Below are positions 53,683 to 64,000 of a stretch of DNA of 64,000 nt, in pieces. The notes under the pieces are model-generated. The model made no database searches and had not been told where the DNA came from. It saw nothing but the letters and a program-made list of their open reading frames with translations. Both the position numbers and the translations under genes were made by a program. Where the stretch lies: the NCBI GenBank assembly GCA_002286855.1, contig NRSV01000076.1, forward strand, positions 4,945 to 68,944, in the 5' to 3' direction. Position 1 is the first letter of the stretch. Every line of letters begins with the position of its first letter. Origin of the DNA: Bipolaris cookei. Its lineage: Eukaryota > Ascomycota > Dothideomycetes > Pleosporales > Pleosporaceae.

Positions 53683-55363
53683 ATGGCTGCTTCCAAAAGC
53701 TCTGCCGAGGACGCCAGCGTAAATGTTGCGACGGAGAAGGAGATGGATGTCGAAAACAATGTGATGTCGGAAGTTGTACAGCAACGGGTTTCAGAAGAGC
53801 CGTATTCGGTCTTTAGTGAGGGGATGAGGATATGGATTATTGCTCTTGTTTCCGTATCCGCTCTGATATCGCCGTTTGGTGCGGCCATGGTTTTTCCCGC
53901 ACTCAACCTACTGGCCAACGTGTTGGATATCACGCCTGCGCAGGTCAATATCTCGCTCACGACATACATGGTATGTTCCCAATGATTCTTTGGGAACCAT
54001 TTGATCTTCCCCGGCTCTTCCCCAGTTTTCCAACAATCGACCTAAGCTCTTATATCACCAAAGTGTATAGCCTAGAATCTAACGTCCGCAGATTGCTCAA
54101 GCCATAGCCCCAGCCTTCCTCGGTACTCTCTCCGACAACAGCGGACGAAGACTAACCTTCATAATTTGCTTCGTAATCTACTGCATAGGCAACATTGGGC
54201 TCGCTCTCCAAACAAACTACGTCGCCCTCCTCATCCTACGCATGGTTCAAGCAATCGGCGGCTCCGCAGCCATAGCCCTAACAATGGCCGTCGTAGCCGA
54301 TATTACCATCTCCGCCGACCGCGGCACCTATATGGGTTACGCACAAGCAGGCGTACTAATGGGCCCAGCATTTGGTCCTACAATCGGTGGCCTGCTATCC
54401 CGGTATTTAGGCTGGCGCGCAATATTTTGGTTCCTCACCATCTTCTCCGGCACCCTCCTCATCCTCTTCGTCTTCTTCTTCCCTGAAACCTGCCGCAAAG
54501 TCGTCGGCAACGGCTCTATCCCTCCCCGCGGCGTAAACCGCTCAGTCATAAGCTGCATCCAGCAGCGCAAGCTCGCCAAACAATTCCCACAGGAAACGTC
54601 GCTACCTCTACGCACTAAAACAGCATGGCCAAACCCCTTGGCTACACTGCAGATCCTAGGCGAAAAAGAATCAGGTATCATCCTCTTCTACAACGGCCTC
54701 TTCTTCACCGGCCTAATGGTAACTGTAGCCGCAATCCCTGACCTGTTCCACGAAGCCTACGGCCTCGACGAACTAGACATTGGACTCTGCTACATATCCA
54801 ACGGCGTCGCCTCGCTCATAGCCTCACTAACAATGGGCCGCGTCGTCGACTGGAACTTCCGACGTCATGCAAAGAAAGTCGGTCTTGTCATTATCCCCGG
54901 TAACCAGCAGGATCTCAGTGATTTTCCCATCGAGCGCGTGCGAATGGAGGTGTTGCTGCCGAACCATGTGGTCGGCGTGTTGGGCATTGTCATGTTTGCG
55001 TGGACACTGCGGTTCAAGACGCATATTGCGGGGCCGGAGATTGCACTGGGCGTCATGGGGTTCTGTATTACGAGTGTGTTTAATATTACGAATGGGTTGC
55101 TTATTGAGTTGCAGCGTGATCAGCCGGCAGCGGCGACGGCGGCGGTGAATTTCGCGAGGTGTCTGATGAGTGCGGGTGGGTCGGCGGCGATTCTGCCAAT
55201 GTGTCGGGCGATGAATCCAGGGTGGGCGTTTACGCTGATTGCATTTGTTTATGTGGCGTTGTTGCCGGTGGCGCTGTGGGTTATGAGGGATGGGATGAGG
55301 TGGCGTCAGGAGTTGGCGGAGAAGAAGAGAGTGAAGGAGGAGATGCGGGGAGATGGTGTATAA
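53683..55363 (+). CDS. DHA1-type MFS drug/proton antiporter
   Basis: Two exons: 53683-53970 and 54092-55363 (donor GTATGT, acceptor CAG), 519 aa. After a 45-residue acidic tail the twelve-helix MFS fold begins (RIWIIALVSVSALISPFGAA). The loop 2-3 motif reads LGTLSDNSGRR, and the helix-5 antiporter motif GPAFGPTIGG is present, as in DHA1 multidrug exporters such as yeast Qdr/Flr1. A long central loop follows helix 6 (CIQQRKLAKQFPQE). Expected in the plasma membrane, exporting small molecules in exchange for protons; substrate unknown. Codon use changes little from its neighbours. Confidence 0.87.
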
Positions 55364-55750
55364 GAAGTTTCTCCACTATACCTAATGTTGGGAAACTAAT
55401 GGTTGATTTTCCTGCAATAAGCTTGTTATTAAGAGGCCCGAATTGCATGCTTATCCCTGTCTTGTGTCACTGCTCAGAGGGCGCTTACGTGCGGCCAACA
55501 GCAAGGACGGCTCACTCTACGGTGCAGAGAGCTTTCTAGGAAATACAGTTTATGAAGAATGTAATCTAATTATGAAGAGAAAAGGAGAAGAGTAACAACA
55601 CGGCTTGGCTAGCTGCGCCTAAAAACGCAACCTTCTAAAACCTGACATAACCATTCGAGAGTTCTTGAACAAAGGACTAAGAAGAAATGAACCCCAAAAG
55701 CAAAAGTCCACCATGAAAGCTCTTCATTCCCTTCACTGTCTATCCTCACT
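55364..55750. other. Convergent 3' flanks, MFS / spherulin-4
   Basis: 387 bp between convergent stop codons. No element recognised. Confidence 0.35.
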
Positions 55751-56601
55751 CTAACTCCTCCACCCAGTTCCCTCACCTTTTCCTTTCCCGACTACCGCAA
55801 CCATGCCCTGCCACACTTCGCTAAAATCATGGTATCCATTGCCCTCGATCCCACTCGTCAAGAACACCCAGTCTGCAGCTTCCTCTACTTTCCCAATCAC
55901 ATAGCTCAGCACATCCTGATTTAGCCTCGGGACAGAGTGCAGAATGACTCCCAGTTTCGAGTTGGGGACAGCTGCCTTGGAAAGAGGTCCCATTGTGTCC
56001 TTGTCTAGGTACTTTTCGAAAGTTTCTTCAAAGACAACAGTGAGATCGGTGAGGTTAAAGTACGAGTTTGCGAGATAATCGGGTGAGGCGAGGTCCGCAA
56101 GAGGGACAAGACCGGGATTGTGCGCAATAAAGCCCTTCTTGAACGTTGTACTGATGTTTTTGACTGCGTGAGTTGCGCGTTCGAGATAGGCATATGATTC
56201 CGGGCTGTAAGTGCTGGGTGTTTCGTCGAAGAAGATGCCGTCGACGCGCATGCGCGTCACATTCGTTACGTATGGCCAGCTTGCGTAAGTGTCGATTTCT
56301 GCCAAGACGTCGTCTATGGTCTTTTTGGTGTAATGTGTCGCTACGTAGCCCAAGGTGCGGATATTGGGATATTGAGCAAGTTTGGGGATTTCGTCCAGGT
56401 ATACTGAGTCAGGGAGCGAACCCATGCAGGGTCCAGAGCAAGGGTTGAGCACGACTGTAAAAGAAACATCCCGATGTGCCTTTGCTCTGATCTCTGTTAA
56501 TATGAGAGAAATAAAAGAATCATGTATACATACGCTGCGTAGAGTGGATCCCAAGCGCCAGGGCTGGGGTAGATGTAGAGAGGAAGGAGAATAGACATCA
56601 T
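55751..56601 (-). CDS. Spherulin-4 family protein (glycosidase-like)
   Basis: Two exons: 56601-56534 and 56486-55751, 267 aa. Start MMSILLPLYIYPSPGAW is the usual family opening; a 47-nt intron (GTATGT...CAG) is the only choice that keeps the frame and joins PLYAA to AKAHRDVSFTVVLNP. Typical barrel motifs are TLGYVATHYTKKTIDDV, RVDGIFFDETPS and FIAHNPG. The acidic DGIFFDE region is where the relatives have catalytic residues (GH114-type, galactosaminoglycan cleavage in related families). No signal peptide, as in many family members. Spherulin-4 proteins were first seen in slime-mould spherulation; fungal roles are unclear. Confidence 0.82.
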
Positions 56602-56845
56602 GCTACAAATTTTCAAGTTATGGTCTTGCAAATGGAGATCTTTTCTCGAACCAAATTCTCAGGTGATAGTTGCAGTCGAAAAATCTAGGAAAAAGGGCCT
56701 GCCATGTCTGTGGTGCAATGTGCGAAGCCAGTCCATGTTGTACCTGGCAGCGGGTACTGGCCCTAGCCGCCCGAGCTGCCACGCTATTTAGATGATCCGC
56801 AATATAAAACATACATATACATTAGTACCAAATACAGTTCTTGTG

Positions 56846-57502
56846 TCACGTTGATGCACTGTATCCGGACTGATGGCGACCCACTACGGCTAAACTAGCG
56901 GCGGTAACCGAAGATCTAGATTGCGGGAATTCTTCCATCAAATCAATTCTCCTCAATTTCGAAAATTTGACATGTATCTCCACGATGAAAGCTGCAACCG
57001 ATATTTGCATGGAGTCCATGTCTATGAATGTGCGTATTGTGGCGTCCGTAGTCATAGTCGATGAATCCTTAAACTCAGGCCACCTGTTCGGCCGCATATG
57101 GAAGAGCATGGAGGTTCCCTGATCAATACTCATGAACGAGAATTCTGCGTCATATGTAGCCAGATAGGGAATAATGACTGGTCCAACAGGATCGGGGTTT
57201 GAAGGGTTGCTTATGTATCCAGTTAAACTGCGGTGGTAGTGGTCCGGGGGAAGAAAACACTGCATGTTGGGACTTAAAAAATGACGTGCTATTTCCAAAT
57301 TATGCGCTCTGTATATTGCATCGACGTGTTTGATCGTGATACAATAACTAGAAGCGGTCCTTGTGCCGAGGTGCTTTGATTCCAGTAGTTTGTGCACCAG
57401 CTTGACCGCAGCCGCCTTATCGTCTCTAGCATCCAGAGCAGACGGAGAGTTGACGACAACCTTGGCAAGTCTTTGTAGCAACTGTTCCAGAGATTTTGCC
57501 AA
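56846..57502 (-). CDS. Uncharacterised protein, possibly part of a decayed gene
   Basis: An open frame of 219 codons (MAKSLEQLLQRLAKVVVNSP...). Composition and helices (KAAAVKLVHKLLESKHLGTR) look protein-like, but no domain was recognised and no clear upstream exon could be joined. On the same strand, at about 57700-57745, two frames together carry pieces that look like one C2H2 finger (YHCRIQGC in one frame, LLQQHLQLVHG in another), so an older, longer gene may have decayed here. Confidence in a working product is low. Confidence 0.35.
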   Translation of the reverse strand: MAKSLEQLLQRLAKVVVNSPSALDARDDKAAAVKLVHKLLESKHLGTRTASSYCITIKHVDAIYRAHNLEIARHFLSPNMQCFLPPDHYHRSLTGYISNPSNPDPVGPVIIPYLATYDAEFSFMSIDQGTSMLFHMRPNRWPEFKDSSTMTTDATIRTFIDMDSMQISVAAFIVEIHVKFSKLRRIDLMEEFPQSRSSVTAASLAVVGRHQSGYSAST

Positions 57503-58991
57503 GTAATCCAGAGCGATGGTCGGCGAAGACTACTCATGGAGGGAAAGCGCCATCTGCAATGACAGCACAAATAGTCTGTTGTCTGTGTCAAGGTCGGGAT
57601 ACGAGGTGTCGAAGTCCGAAAAATGGCATGGTAGAGAAGGTTGGGGCTGAGCCGTGCACCAGCTGAAGATGCTGTTGCAGGAGGCGCCGGCTGTTTGTAT
57701 GCGGGACTACATCCTTGGATGCGACAGTGGTACTTGGGGCCTGAACAGTCAGGGCCGAGAATTCGATCGATGTACTGAAAGTAGGTTGGTGAGAGTACGA
57801 GAAAGGAAGTTGAGAAAAAGGATTGATGCAAAGCAGTCTAGCAAGCATCGGATAGTCGCGAAGGACCGACTCAACTAATTGGAGCCTGGGCAGCGGCTGC
57901 AAAGCCAATGGAACAAGAGCCCTCGGGCATGCATCGGAATGCCACTGTGAAAAATATCAGAGGCTTGATCTACATCGTGTTGATTTTCCCATGGTAATGA
58001 TAACATTGCTTTGGACGCAATTGCAAGCGTATTTGCTTCTTCCCTAGCCACCAGTTGTGCGTGCTAGTAAGTAGCAACGTCAAGTAAACGTCATTTACGG
58101 AACTTACTTCTATAGAGACTTGAGAGGATTACGTTTGCTCTGTAATGTCCCAAATTGATTCCAGTATCAACGCACTCAACGGAATGACAAATTCGAGTTG
58201 TAGGAATAGGTAGTCTGTTCATAAGCAGAGTAGCCGGTATACCATTTTAGGGGAAGATCAGCGCTGTAGAAGGAGTTTAGATTACACTGATCCAACCCTA
58301 GACCTTTAGTCAGTCTCTTTAAGAGATACAGGCTCGCAGTGAACTGGCGACCAAAGACAGCCAAGTCGACATTGGTAGCCTCCACCTTGGGCGCGGCATT
58401 GTTTCCGTTGAAGCTAGTACCTATTGTAATGGACTTGATGCTACCTTGTTGCAGGGTGTCAGGGTGTTTTCTCAGTGTCGTTCTTGGTCTTTCCCAACAC
58501 TCGCAGGGTTTGCTGTCACGCGTAGTAGTTGTAAAGGCTAAGACGGACGCCGATGCGATCAGCACCAATGGTTTTGGGGCATGCTTGTCCGATTGCCGGG
58601 GGAAACGACTAGGCCCTTGAATGATCCACCATACGAATCTATTCTCTTGGTTACACTGTTACGTGAGTGCTGATTGTGCAGATGTGCGTTGACGCCGTGT
58701 ATTACAGTGGCATTGAAAGCGAGTGGTGGTAGGGGTAGGTAAGTAAGAGTGGGGTGTTGCGGGTGGAGCGTTCCGGCCAGACAAAGTCGTCCACCAGCGG
58801 AAGGTTAGCCTCTCTCCACACCAATCAGGCCCGACAGCGATATCGTCACGTGACAGTGCTGTCAATTTGATGATGATGATGCAGAGACTGAAGAGTTGTC
58901 AGCGTCGTTCTGCCAGGCTCTCGACAAAAGCATCACATCCCTTGTCCGGGTTCTTGTCGTCTGCTTTGTGCAGGCCCTCCGCGGATCTACC
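57503..58991. other. Intergenic, with decayed coding fragments and XDH promoter
   Basis: About 1.5 kb. The first half may hold remains of the gene described at 56846-57502; a minus-strand frame at 58176-58568 (130 codons, no ATG start) has no domain. The last 300 bp is the xanthine dehydrogenase promoter; a CACGTG box lies at about 58850-58855. No UaY-type CGG-N6-CCG palindrome was found by eye. Confidence 0.4.
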
Positions 58992-61900
58992 ATGTCTCTT
59001 CCCGTTCCGCCGAAAGGTAGCGCTGCCGACCCACCTCGGGCGTATTCCGCTGTCGACGCCCTTACACCCTTGATCGAAGCGACATACAAAACTCCCGATA
59101 TAACAACCTACATCAACGGCAGGAAGACTGTCATAAGCAATCCCAATCCCCACTGGACGCTGCTTGACTACCTTCGCGCCCAGCCCAACCTCAAGGGTAC
59201 CAAACTGGGCTGTGGCGAGGGTGGATGTGGTGCATGTACAGTCGTACTTCAAGTTGCAGACTCGCAGTCTGAGAAGAAACGGATCAAGCATCTATCAGTG
59301 AATGCATGCTTGTTCCCGCTAGTGGGTATCGACGGCAAGCATGTCATCACCGTCGAGGGCATCGGCAGTGTTGGCCGACCACACCCCCTGCAAGAGAGGA
59401 TTGCAAAGCTTCATGGCAGCCAGTGTGGATTTTGTCAGTGTCTATGTCTGCAACTGCCTAGTCAGGTTACTGACAAATGCCGTAGGCACTCCTGGTATCG
59501 TCATGAGTCTTTATGCCGTCGTGCGCAACGCATACAATCCCGAGACAAACAAGTTCCATTTAAGTGCTCGTGAAATCGAAATGGAAGGCCATCTGGACGG
59601 CAACCTGTGCCGCTGTACTGGTTACAAGCCTATCCTACAGGCTGCAAAGACATTCGTCACCCAAGACTTGAAGGGCCAACTAGCTGAGGAACATGGACTA
59701 ATCACTCCAGACGCTGGGCGATTCGAGGATAATGTCATTGATCTCATCCGCAGCGGATGTGCAGGACCGTCCAAGGTTTCCTGTGGTCGTCCAGGGGGTT
59801 GTTGCAGGGATGAGCCCTCAGATAGCAGCTCTACCGATAGCAAGTCTAACACCTCCTCACCGCCATCAGAGCCTACTTCGACATCCGAAGATGAGCATAC
59901 GCCTGACGTCCTGGGAACAAACCAACCTCTGCAGGCAGATCCTGCCATCAGTGGTGCAGAATATGCGAAACCCTTGAAAAGTAAGGAAGGAGAGGCAGCT
60001 ACTCAAACAAAGACTTCAACTTATGCCGCTCTTGCACCAGCAGCAAACTCGGAAAAGGGCGTCCCAAGGATAGAGTTTCAGGAATACACAACAGACACGG
60101 AACTCATCTTTCCCCCCGCGCTGTGGAAGCATGAACCACAACCGATATGTTACGGCAACGATAAGAAGATTTGGTTCCGACCTACCAAGCTTGACCAGCT
60201 ACTGGACCTCAAGGATGCATTCCCGTCAGCTAAGCTCGTTGGGGGTGCCAGTGAAGTCCAGGTAGAGGTTCGTTTCAAGAATTCGGATTTCGCAGTTTCC
60301 GTCTACATTTCAGATATTCCAGAGCTCAAGCATACCAAACTCCCCACGGATGCACAATTCGAGAACGCCAAGGAGCTCGTTATCGCAGCCAACACTCCAC
60401 TTACCGAACTAGAGGAGATCTGTAAAACGGTATGTTCCAAGCTTGGTAAGCGTGCAATGATTCTTGAAGCTCTCCGAAAACAACTACGATACTTTGCTGG
60501 TCGCCAGATTCGCAACGTTGCGTCGCTGGCTGGTAATATTGCAACCGCCTCGCCCATATCAGATGCGAATCCCGTGTTGCTGGCAGCAGGTGCCACACTA
60601 GAGGCTATCAACAGGAGGGATGGTAGTGTTCATCTTCCCATGTCCAACTTTTTCGTGGCATACAGGACTACGAGTCTGCCTCCTGACGCAGTCTTGTACC
60701 GCGTCCGGGTCCCTTTGCCAGCAAAAGATTCGAGGGAGGTGCTCAAAGCATACAAGCAGGCTAAGCGCAAAGATGATGATATTGCAATCGTTACGGCGGC
60801 ATTCAGGGTGCGCCTCGATTCCGCTGGACGGGTCGAGGATGCGTCCATCGTTTTTGGTGGTATGGCGCCAATGACTAAGGATTCGCCAAAAACACAGAGC
60901 GCTCTTCTGGGAAAGCCATGGTTTCACTCGGAGACGCTAGATGCCGCGCTCACTGCGTTGACACAGGATTATGACCTTCCATATAGCGTTCCAGGTGGTA
61001 TGGCTGATTACCGCAAGACTCTCACACTTTCACTCTTCTTCCGCTTCTGGCACGAAGCTGCTACTGAATTTGGGCTTGGAAACGTCGATCAGCACGTTGT
61101 AGATGAAATTCATCGCGATATCTCTAGTGGAACGCGTGACAACTACAACCCCTACGAGCAGCGTGTTGTTGGTAGACAAGTCCCTCATCTATCTGCTCTC
61201 AAGCAATGTACAGGTGAGGCTGAGTATATTGACGATATGCCGAGACTGGATCGGGAACTATTTGGTGGCCTTGTTATGTCTACAAAAGCACACGCCAAGA
61301 TCTTGAGCATTGACTGGGATAGAGCGCTCGAGATGCCTGGTGTTGTTGGATACATTGACAGAAATAGCATCCCTTCTGACGCAAATATTTGGGGATCTAT
61401 CAAGAAAGACGAGCCGTTCTTCGCTGAAGACGAGGTTTTGTCACATGGCCAAGTTATTGGAATGGTCTATGCTGACACAGCGTTGGAGGCTCAAGCAGCT
61501 GCTCGAGCTGTCAAGGTTGAATACGAAGAGCTGCCTCACATTTTGACTATCGACGAAGCTATTGCGGCTAACAGCTACTTTCCTCACGGGAAGTTTTTGA
61601 AAAAGGGTCTTGCCATTGACGATAAGATGGCTGACGTGTTTGCCCAATGCGACAGGATCTTCGAAGGCATGTGCCGGCTAGGTGGTCAGGAACACTTCTA
61701 CCTCGAGACAAACGCAGCATTAGCTATACCATCTGGAGAAGATGGAGCTATAGAAGTGTGGTCCTCGACCCAGAACACCATGGAAGTACAAGAGTTTGTC
61801 AGTTCAGTATTGGGAGTACCGAGCAACCGTGTCAACGCTCGTGTCAAGCGTATGGGAGGTGGCTTTGGTGGTAAAGAATCTCGGAGTGTGCCATTTGCCG

Positions 61901-63578
61901 TCTACACAGCAATTGCCGCTAGGAAAGAGAAAAGACCAGTTCGCATCATGCTGAATCGCGATGAAGACATGTTGCTCAGTGGCCAAAGACATCCGTTCAA
62001 AGCACAATGGAAAGTCGGCGTGTCAAAAGAGGGCAAGCTCCTTGCTATGGAGGCTGACGTCTATGATAATGGCGGCTTTTCCCAGGACATGAGTGGAGCC
62101 GTCATGGACCGATGCCTGACACACTTTGACAACGCATACGAATGTCCAAATGTCTTCCTACGCGGTCACGTTTGCAGAACCAACATCCATAGCAACACGG
62201 CATTCCGAGGCTTCGGCGCGCCGCAAGGAATGTATTTTGCAGAGACCATTATGTACAACATTGCAGAAGGTCTTGGTATAGATGTCGACGAGCTACGATG
62301 GAAGAACTTGTACAAGCCTGGAGAGCATACTCCATTTTTCCAGAAGATTGACGAGGACTGGCATATACCAATGCTACTTCACCAGCTGAGCAAGTCGTCC
62401 GACTATGAGAAACGAAAAGCCACTGTCAAGGAGTTCAATGAGAAGAACCGGTGGCGGAAGCGAGGCATCAGTCTAATTCCATCAAAATTCGGTCTTAGTT
62501 TTGCGACTGCATTGCATCTCAACCAGGCAGCTGCCTATGTAAAGATTTATCACGATGGAAGCGTTTTGCTACATCATGGAGGAACAGAAATGGGCCAGGG
62601 TCTATATACGAAGATGTACCAGATTGCCGCACAGGAACTGGGTACACCTCTCGATGCCATCTACACGCAAGACAGCCAAACATACCAGATTGCCAACGCC
62701 TCACCTACAGCTGCCTCGTCTGGATCTGACCTCAATGGCATGGCCGTGAAGAATGCCTGCGACCAGCTCAACGAGCGTCTGAAGCCATACCGTGAGAAAC
62801 TAGGCCCAGATGCGCCCCTCAAAGAACTCGCACACGCCGCCTACGTCGACCGCGTCAATCTCGCCGCCAACGGCTTTTGGAAAATGCCCAAAGTCGGCTA
62901 TACATGGGGCGACACGAACCTCGAAACCGTCAAACCAATGTACTACTACTGGACCCAAGGCGCAGCATGCTCCGAAGTGGAACTCGACCTCCTCACCGGT
63001 GACCACACCGTCCTACGCTCCGATATTATGATGGTAATATTTTCCCCCTTTGCCTCTCTCCCCTACTTGCTAATAAAAGACAACAGGACGTCGGTACCTC
63101 CATCAATCCCGCCATCGACTACGGCCAAATCGAAGGCGCCTTCCTCCAAGGCGTCGGCCTCTTCACAATGGAAGAATCCCTCTGGACCCGCCCCGGCCAC
63201 CTCTTCACCCGCGGGCCAGGCACCTACAAAATCCCTGGCTTCAACGATATCCCGCAAGTCTTCAACGCAAGCATGTTGCGTTATGATAACGATGGCGAAC
63301 CCTTGACCTGGCACCATTTAAGGACGGTGCAGAGTAGCAAGGGCATTGGGGAACCGCCGTTATTTTTGGGGAGTACGGTGTTCTTTGCGTTGAGGGAGGC
63401 GGTGGGGGCGGCGAGGAGGATGAATGGGAAGGAGGTGGGTGGGGAGGCGGGAGTGTGGAATTTGGATAGTCCGGCTACGTGTGAGAGGTTGAGGTTGGCG
63501 GTTGGGGATGAGCTTGTGGAGAGGGCGAGGGTGGTGAGGAAGGAGGGGGAGGAGCCGTTTTTGGTGGCTGTTGCTTGA
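58992..63578 (+). CDS. hxA: Xanthine dehydrogenase (molybdo-flavoprotein)
   Basis: Three exons: 58992-59433, 59486-63033 and 63087-63578, 1493 aa. I chose the ATG of MSLPVPPKGSAAD; upstream frame has no ATG. The [2Fe-2S] domains have CGEGGCGACTVVL and CGFC(TPG) across intron 1, and GNLCRCTGYKP. A Ser/Thr/Pro-rich insert with extra cysteines (SGCAGPSKVSCGRPGGCC) links them to the FAD domain (AKLVGGASEVQVEV, RQIRNVASLAGNIATASPIS). The molybdopterin domain shows RMGGGFGGKE, AFRGFGAPQG, GTEMGQGL and the catalytic glutamate in SKGIGEPPLF. It oxidises hypoxanthine and xanthine to urate with NAD, for purine use as nitrogen source. The 1493-aa length exceeds the animal enzyme (about 1330) because of the insert. 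Confidence 0.95.
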
Positions 63579-64000
63579 GATTGTAACTGGGGAGAAGAAG
63601 GTGCGTGGTGTTTGGGATGATGACTATTCCTTTTTCATCACTACGTCAATTTCAATCGGATTTACTATGTACCCTCGTTCTCTTCTCTTACCCCATATTT
63701 GAAGCATTTTTGTTTCATCAGAAGTCTATAATAGACCCACCATGCACTGCGTTCAGAATAAGAAAGAATATATATGTTATTGGCCAGATGTCATATCTAA
63801 AGCATGCAAGAAATGCCCGCCATGAAGAAAGAAAGAAAGAAAGAAAGAAACAAAAAATGTCTAGTAAATCCTGACCCAGGAAGAACGGTTTTGGGCACAA
63901 AAGGCCATGTGTACAAAGATCAAAGTCGTAAATCTAAATAAAAAAAAGAACCCCCAAAAGTGAAGAAGAGGAAGAAAGAATGAGTAGACCCCAGACCCGG
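63579..64000. other. 3' flank of XDH with microsatellite
   Basis: 422 bp to the window end, A-rich. No gene supported. Confidence 0.4.
63827..63850. repeat. (GAAA)6 microsatellite
   Basis: Six copies of GAAA in the 3' flank of xanthine dehydrogenase. Confidence 0.9.

Noticed and set aside
47407..55363. A secondary-metabolite cluster suggested by an FSH1 hydrolase and an MFS exporter
   Set aside because: No PKS, NRPS, terpene synthase or cluster regulator lies between or beside them; intervening genes are primary metabolism.
1..64000. CRISPR arrays, rRNA, bacterial operons
   Set aside because: No regularly spaced repeats of the right kind; intron-bearing genes show the DNA is eukaryotic.

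Overview
The window looks like nuclear DNA of a filamentous ascomycete, most likely a dothideomycete close to Pleosporales. Evidence: single-copy eukaryotic housekeeping genes with short introns (about 47-125 nt, GT-AG with CTAAC/CTRAC-like branch points), pyrimidine-rich leaders, Ser/Thr-rich GPI-type wall proteins, a CFEM-like membrane protein, a spherulin-4 family protein and a fungal-type xanthine dehydrogenase. The class is inferred from overall character; no marker fixes the species. Exon coordinates were worked out by hand from splice motifs and reading-frame continuity, so each intron is a prediction.

Layout. 1-2.6 kb: AT-rich non-genic flank with a 624-bp foldback structure (210-bp inverted arms). 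2.6-4.1 kb: CFEM-like single-pass membrane protein. 4.8-7.0 kb: dynein intermediate chain, divergent from ATP synthase subunit e (7.5-8.0). 8.8-11.5 kb: dynamin-related GTPase Dnm1. 13.0-13.9 kb: isochorismatase-type hydrolase with GATA-factor sites upstream. 14.2-15.0 kb: PEBP-family secreted protein with a GC-AG intron. 15.4-15.9 kb: small unknown. 16.4-18.1 kb: MYND-SET protein. 18.5-19.1 kb: small unknown. 21.0-21.8 kb: GPI-type Kre9/Knh1-like wall protein.

23.4-28.2 kb is a compact decay-prone island: a secreted alpha/beta hydrolase with an internal stop and a lost catalytic serine, a small GPI-type protein, and a BTB/POZ pseudogene with two stops and a frameshift, all in AT-rich DNA. 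28.3-29.6 kb is an unrecognised TM plus coiled-coil plus acidic-tail protein.

30.3-46.5 kb is dense and conserved, with three divergent promoter pairs: Abp1 (actin patch) / large F-box-zinc-finger protein; Mtd1 (one-carbon metabolism) / Mms19 (cytosolic Fe-S targeting); Rpf2 (60S assembly) / Grx3/4 glutaredoxin (Fe-S/iron). Mms19, Grx4 and, at the far end, xanthine dehydrogenase (a 2x[2Fe-2S] enzyme) are all linked to iron-sulfur biology, but this is probably chance proximity. 47.4-55.4 kb: FSH1-type hydrolase, threonine aldolase, class I glutamine amidotransferase-like protein, DHA1 MFS transporter. 55.7-58.6 kb: spherulin-4 protein and an unrecognised, possibly decayed gene. 59.0-63.6 kb: xanthine dehydrogenase.

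I found no rRNA, tRNA, CRISPR array, PKS/NRPS cluster or intact transposon. I see no convincing new multi-gene system. The points most worth a second look are the foldback element, the doubly broken hydrolase, the BTB pseudogene, and two enzymes with possible dual starts.
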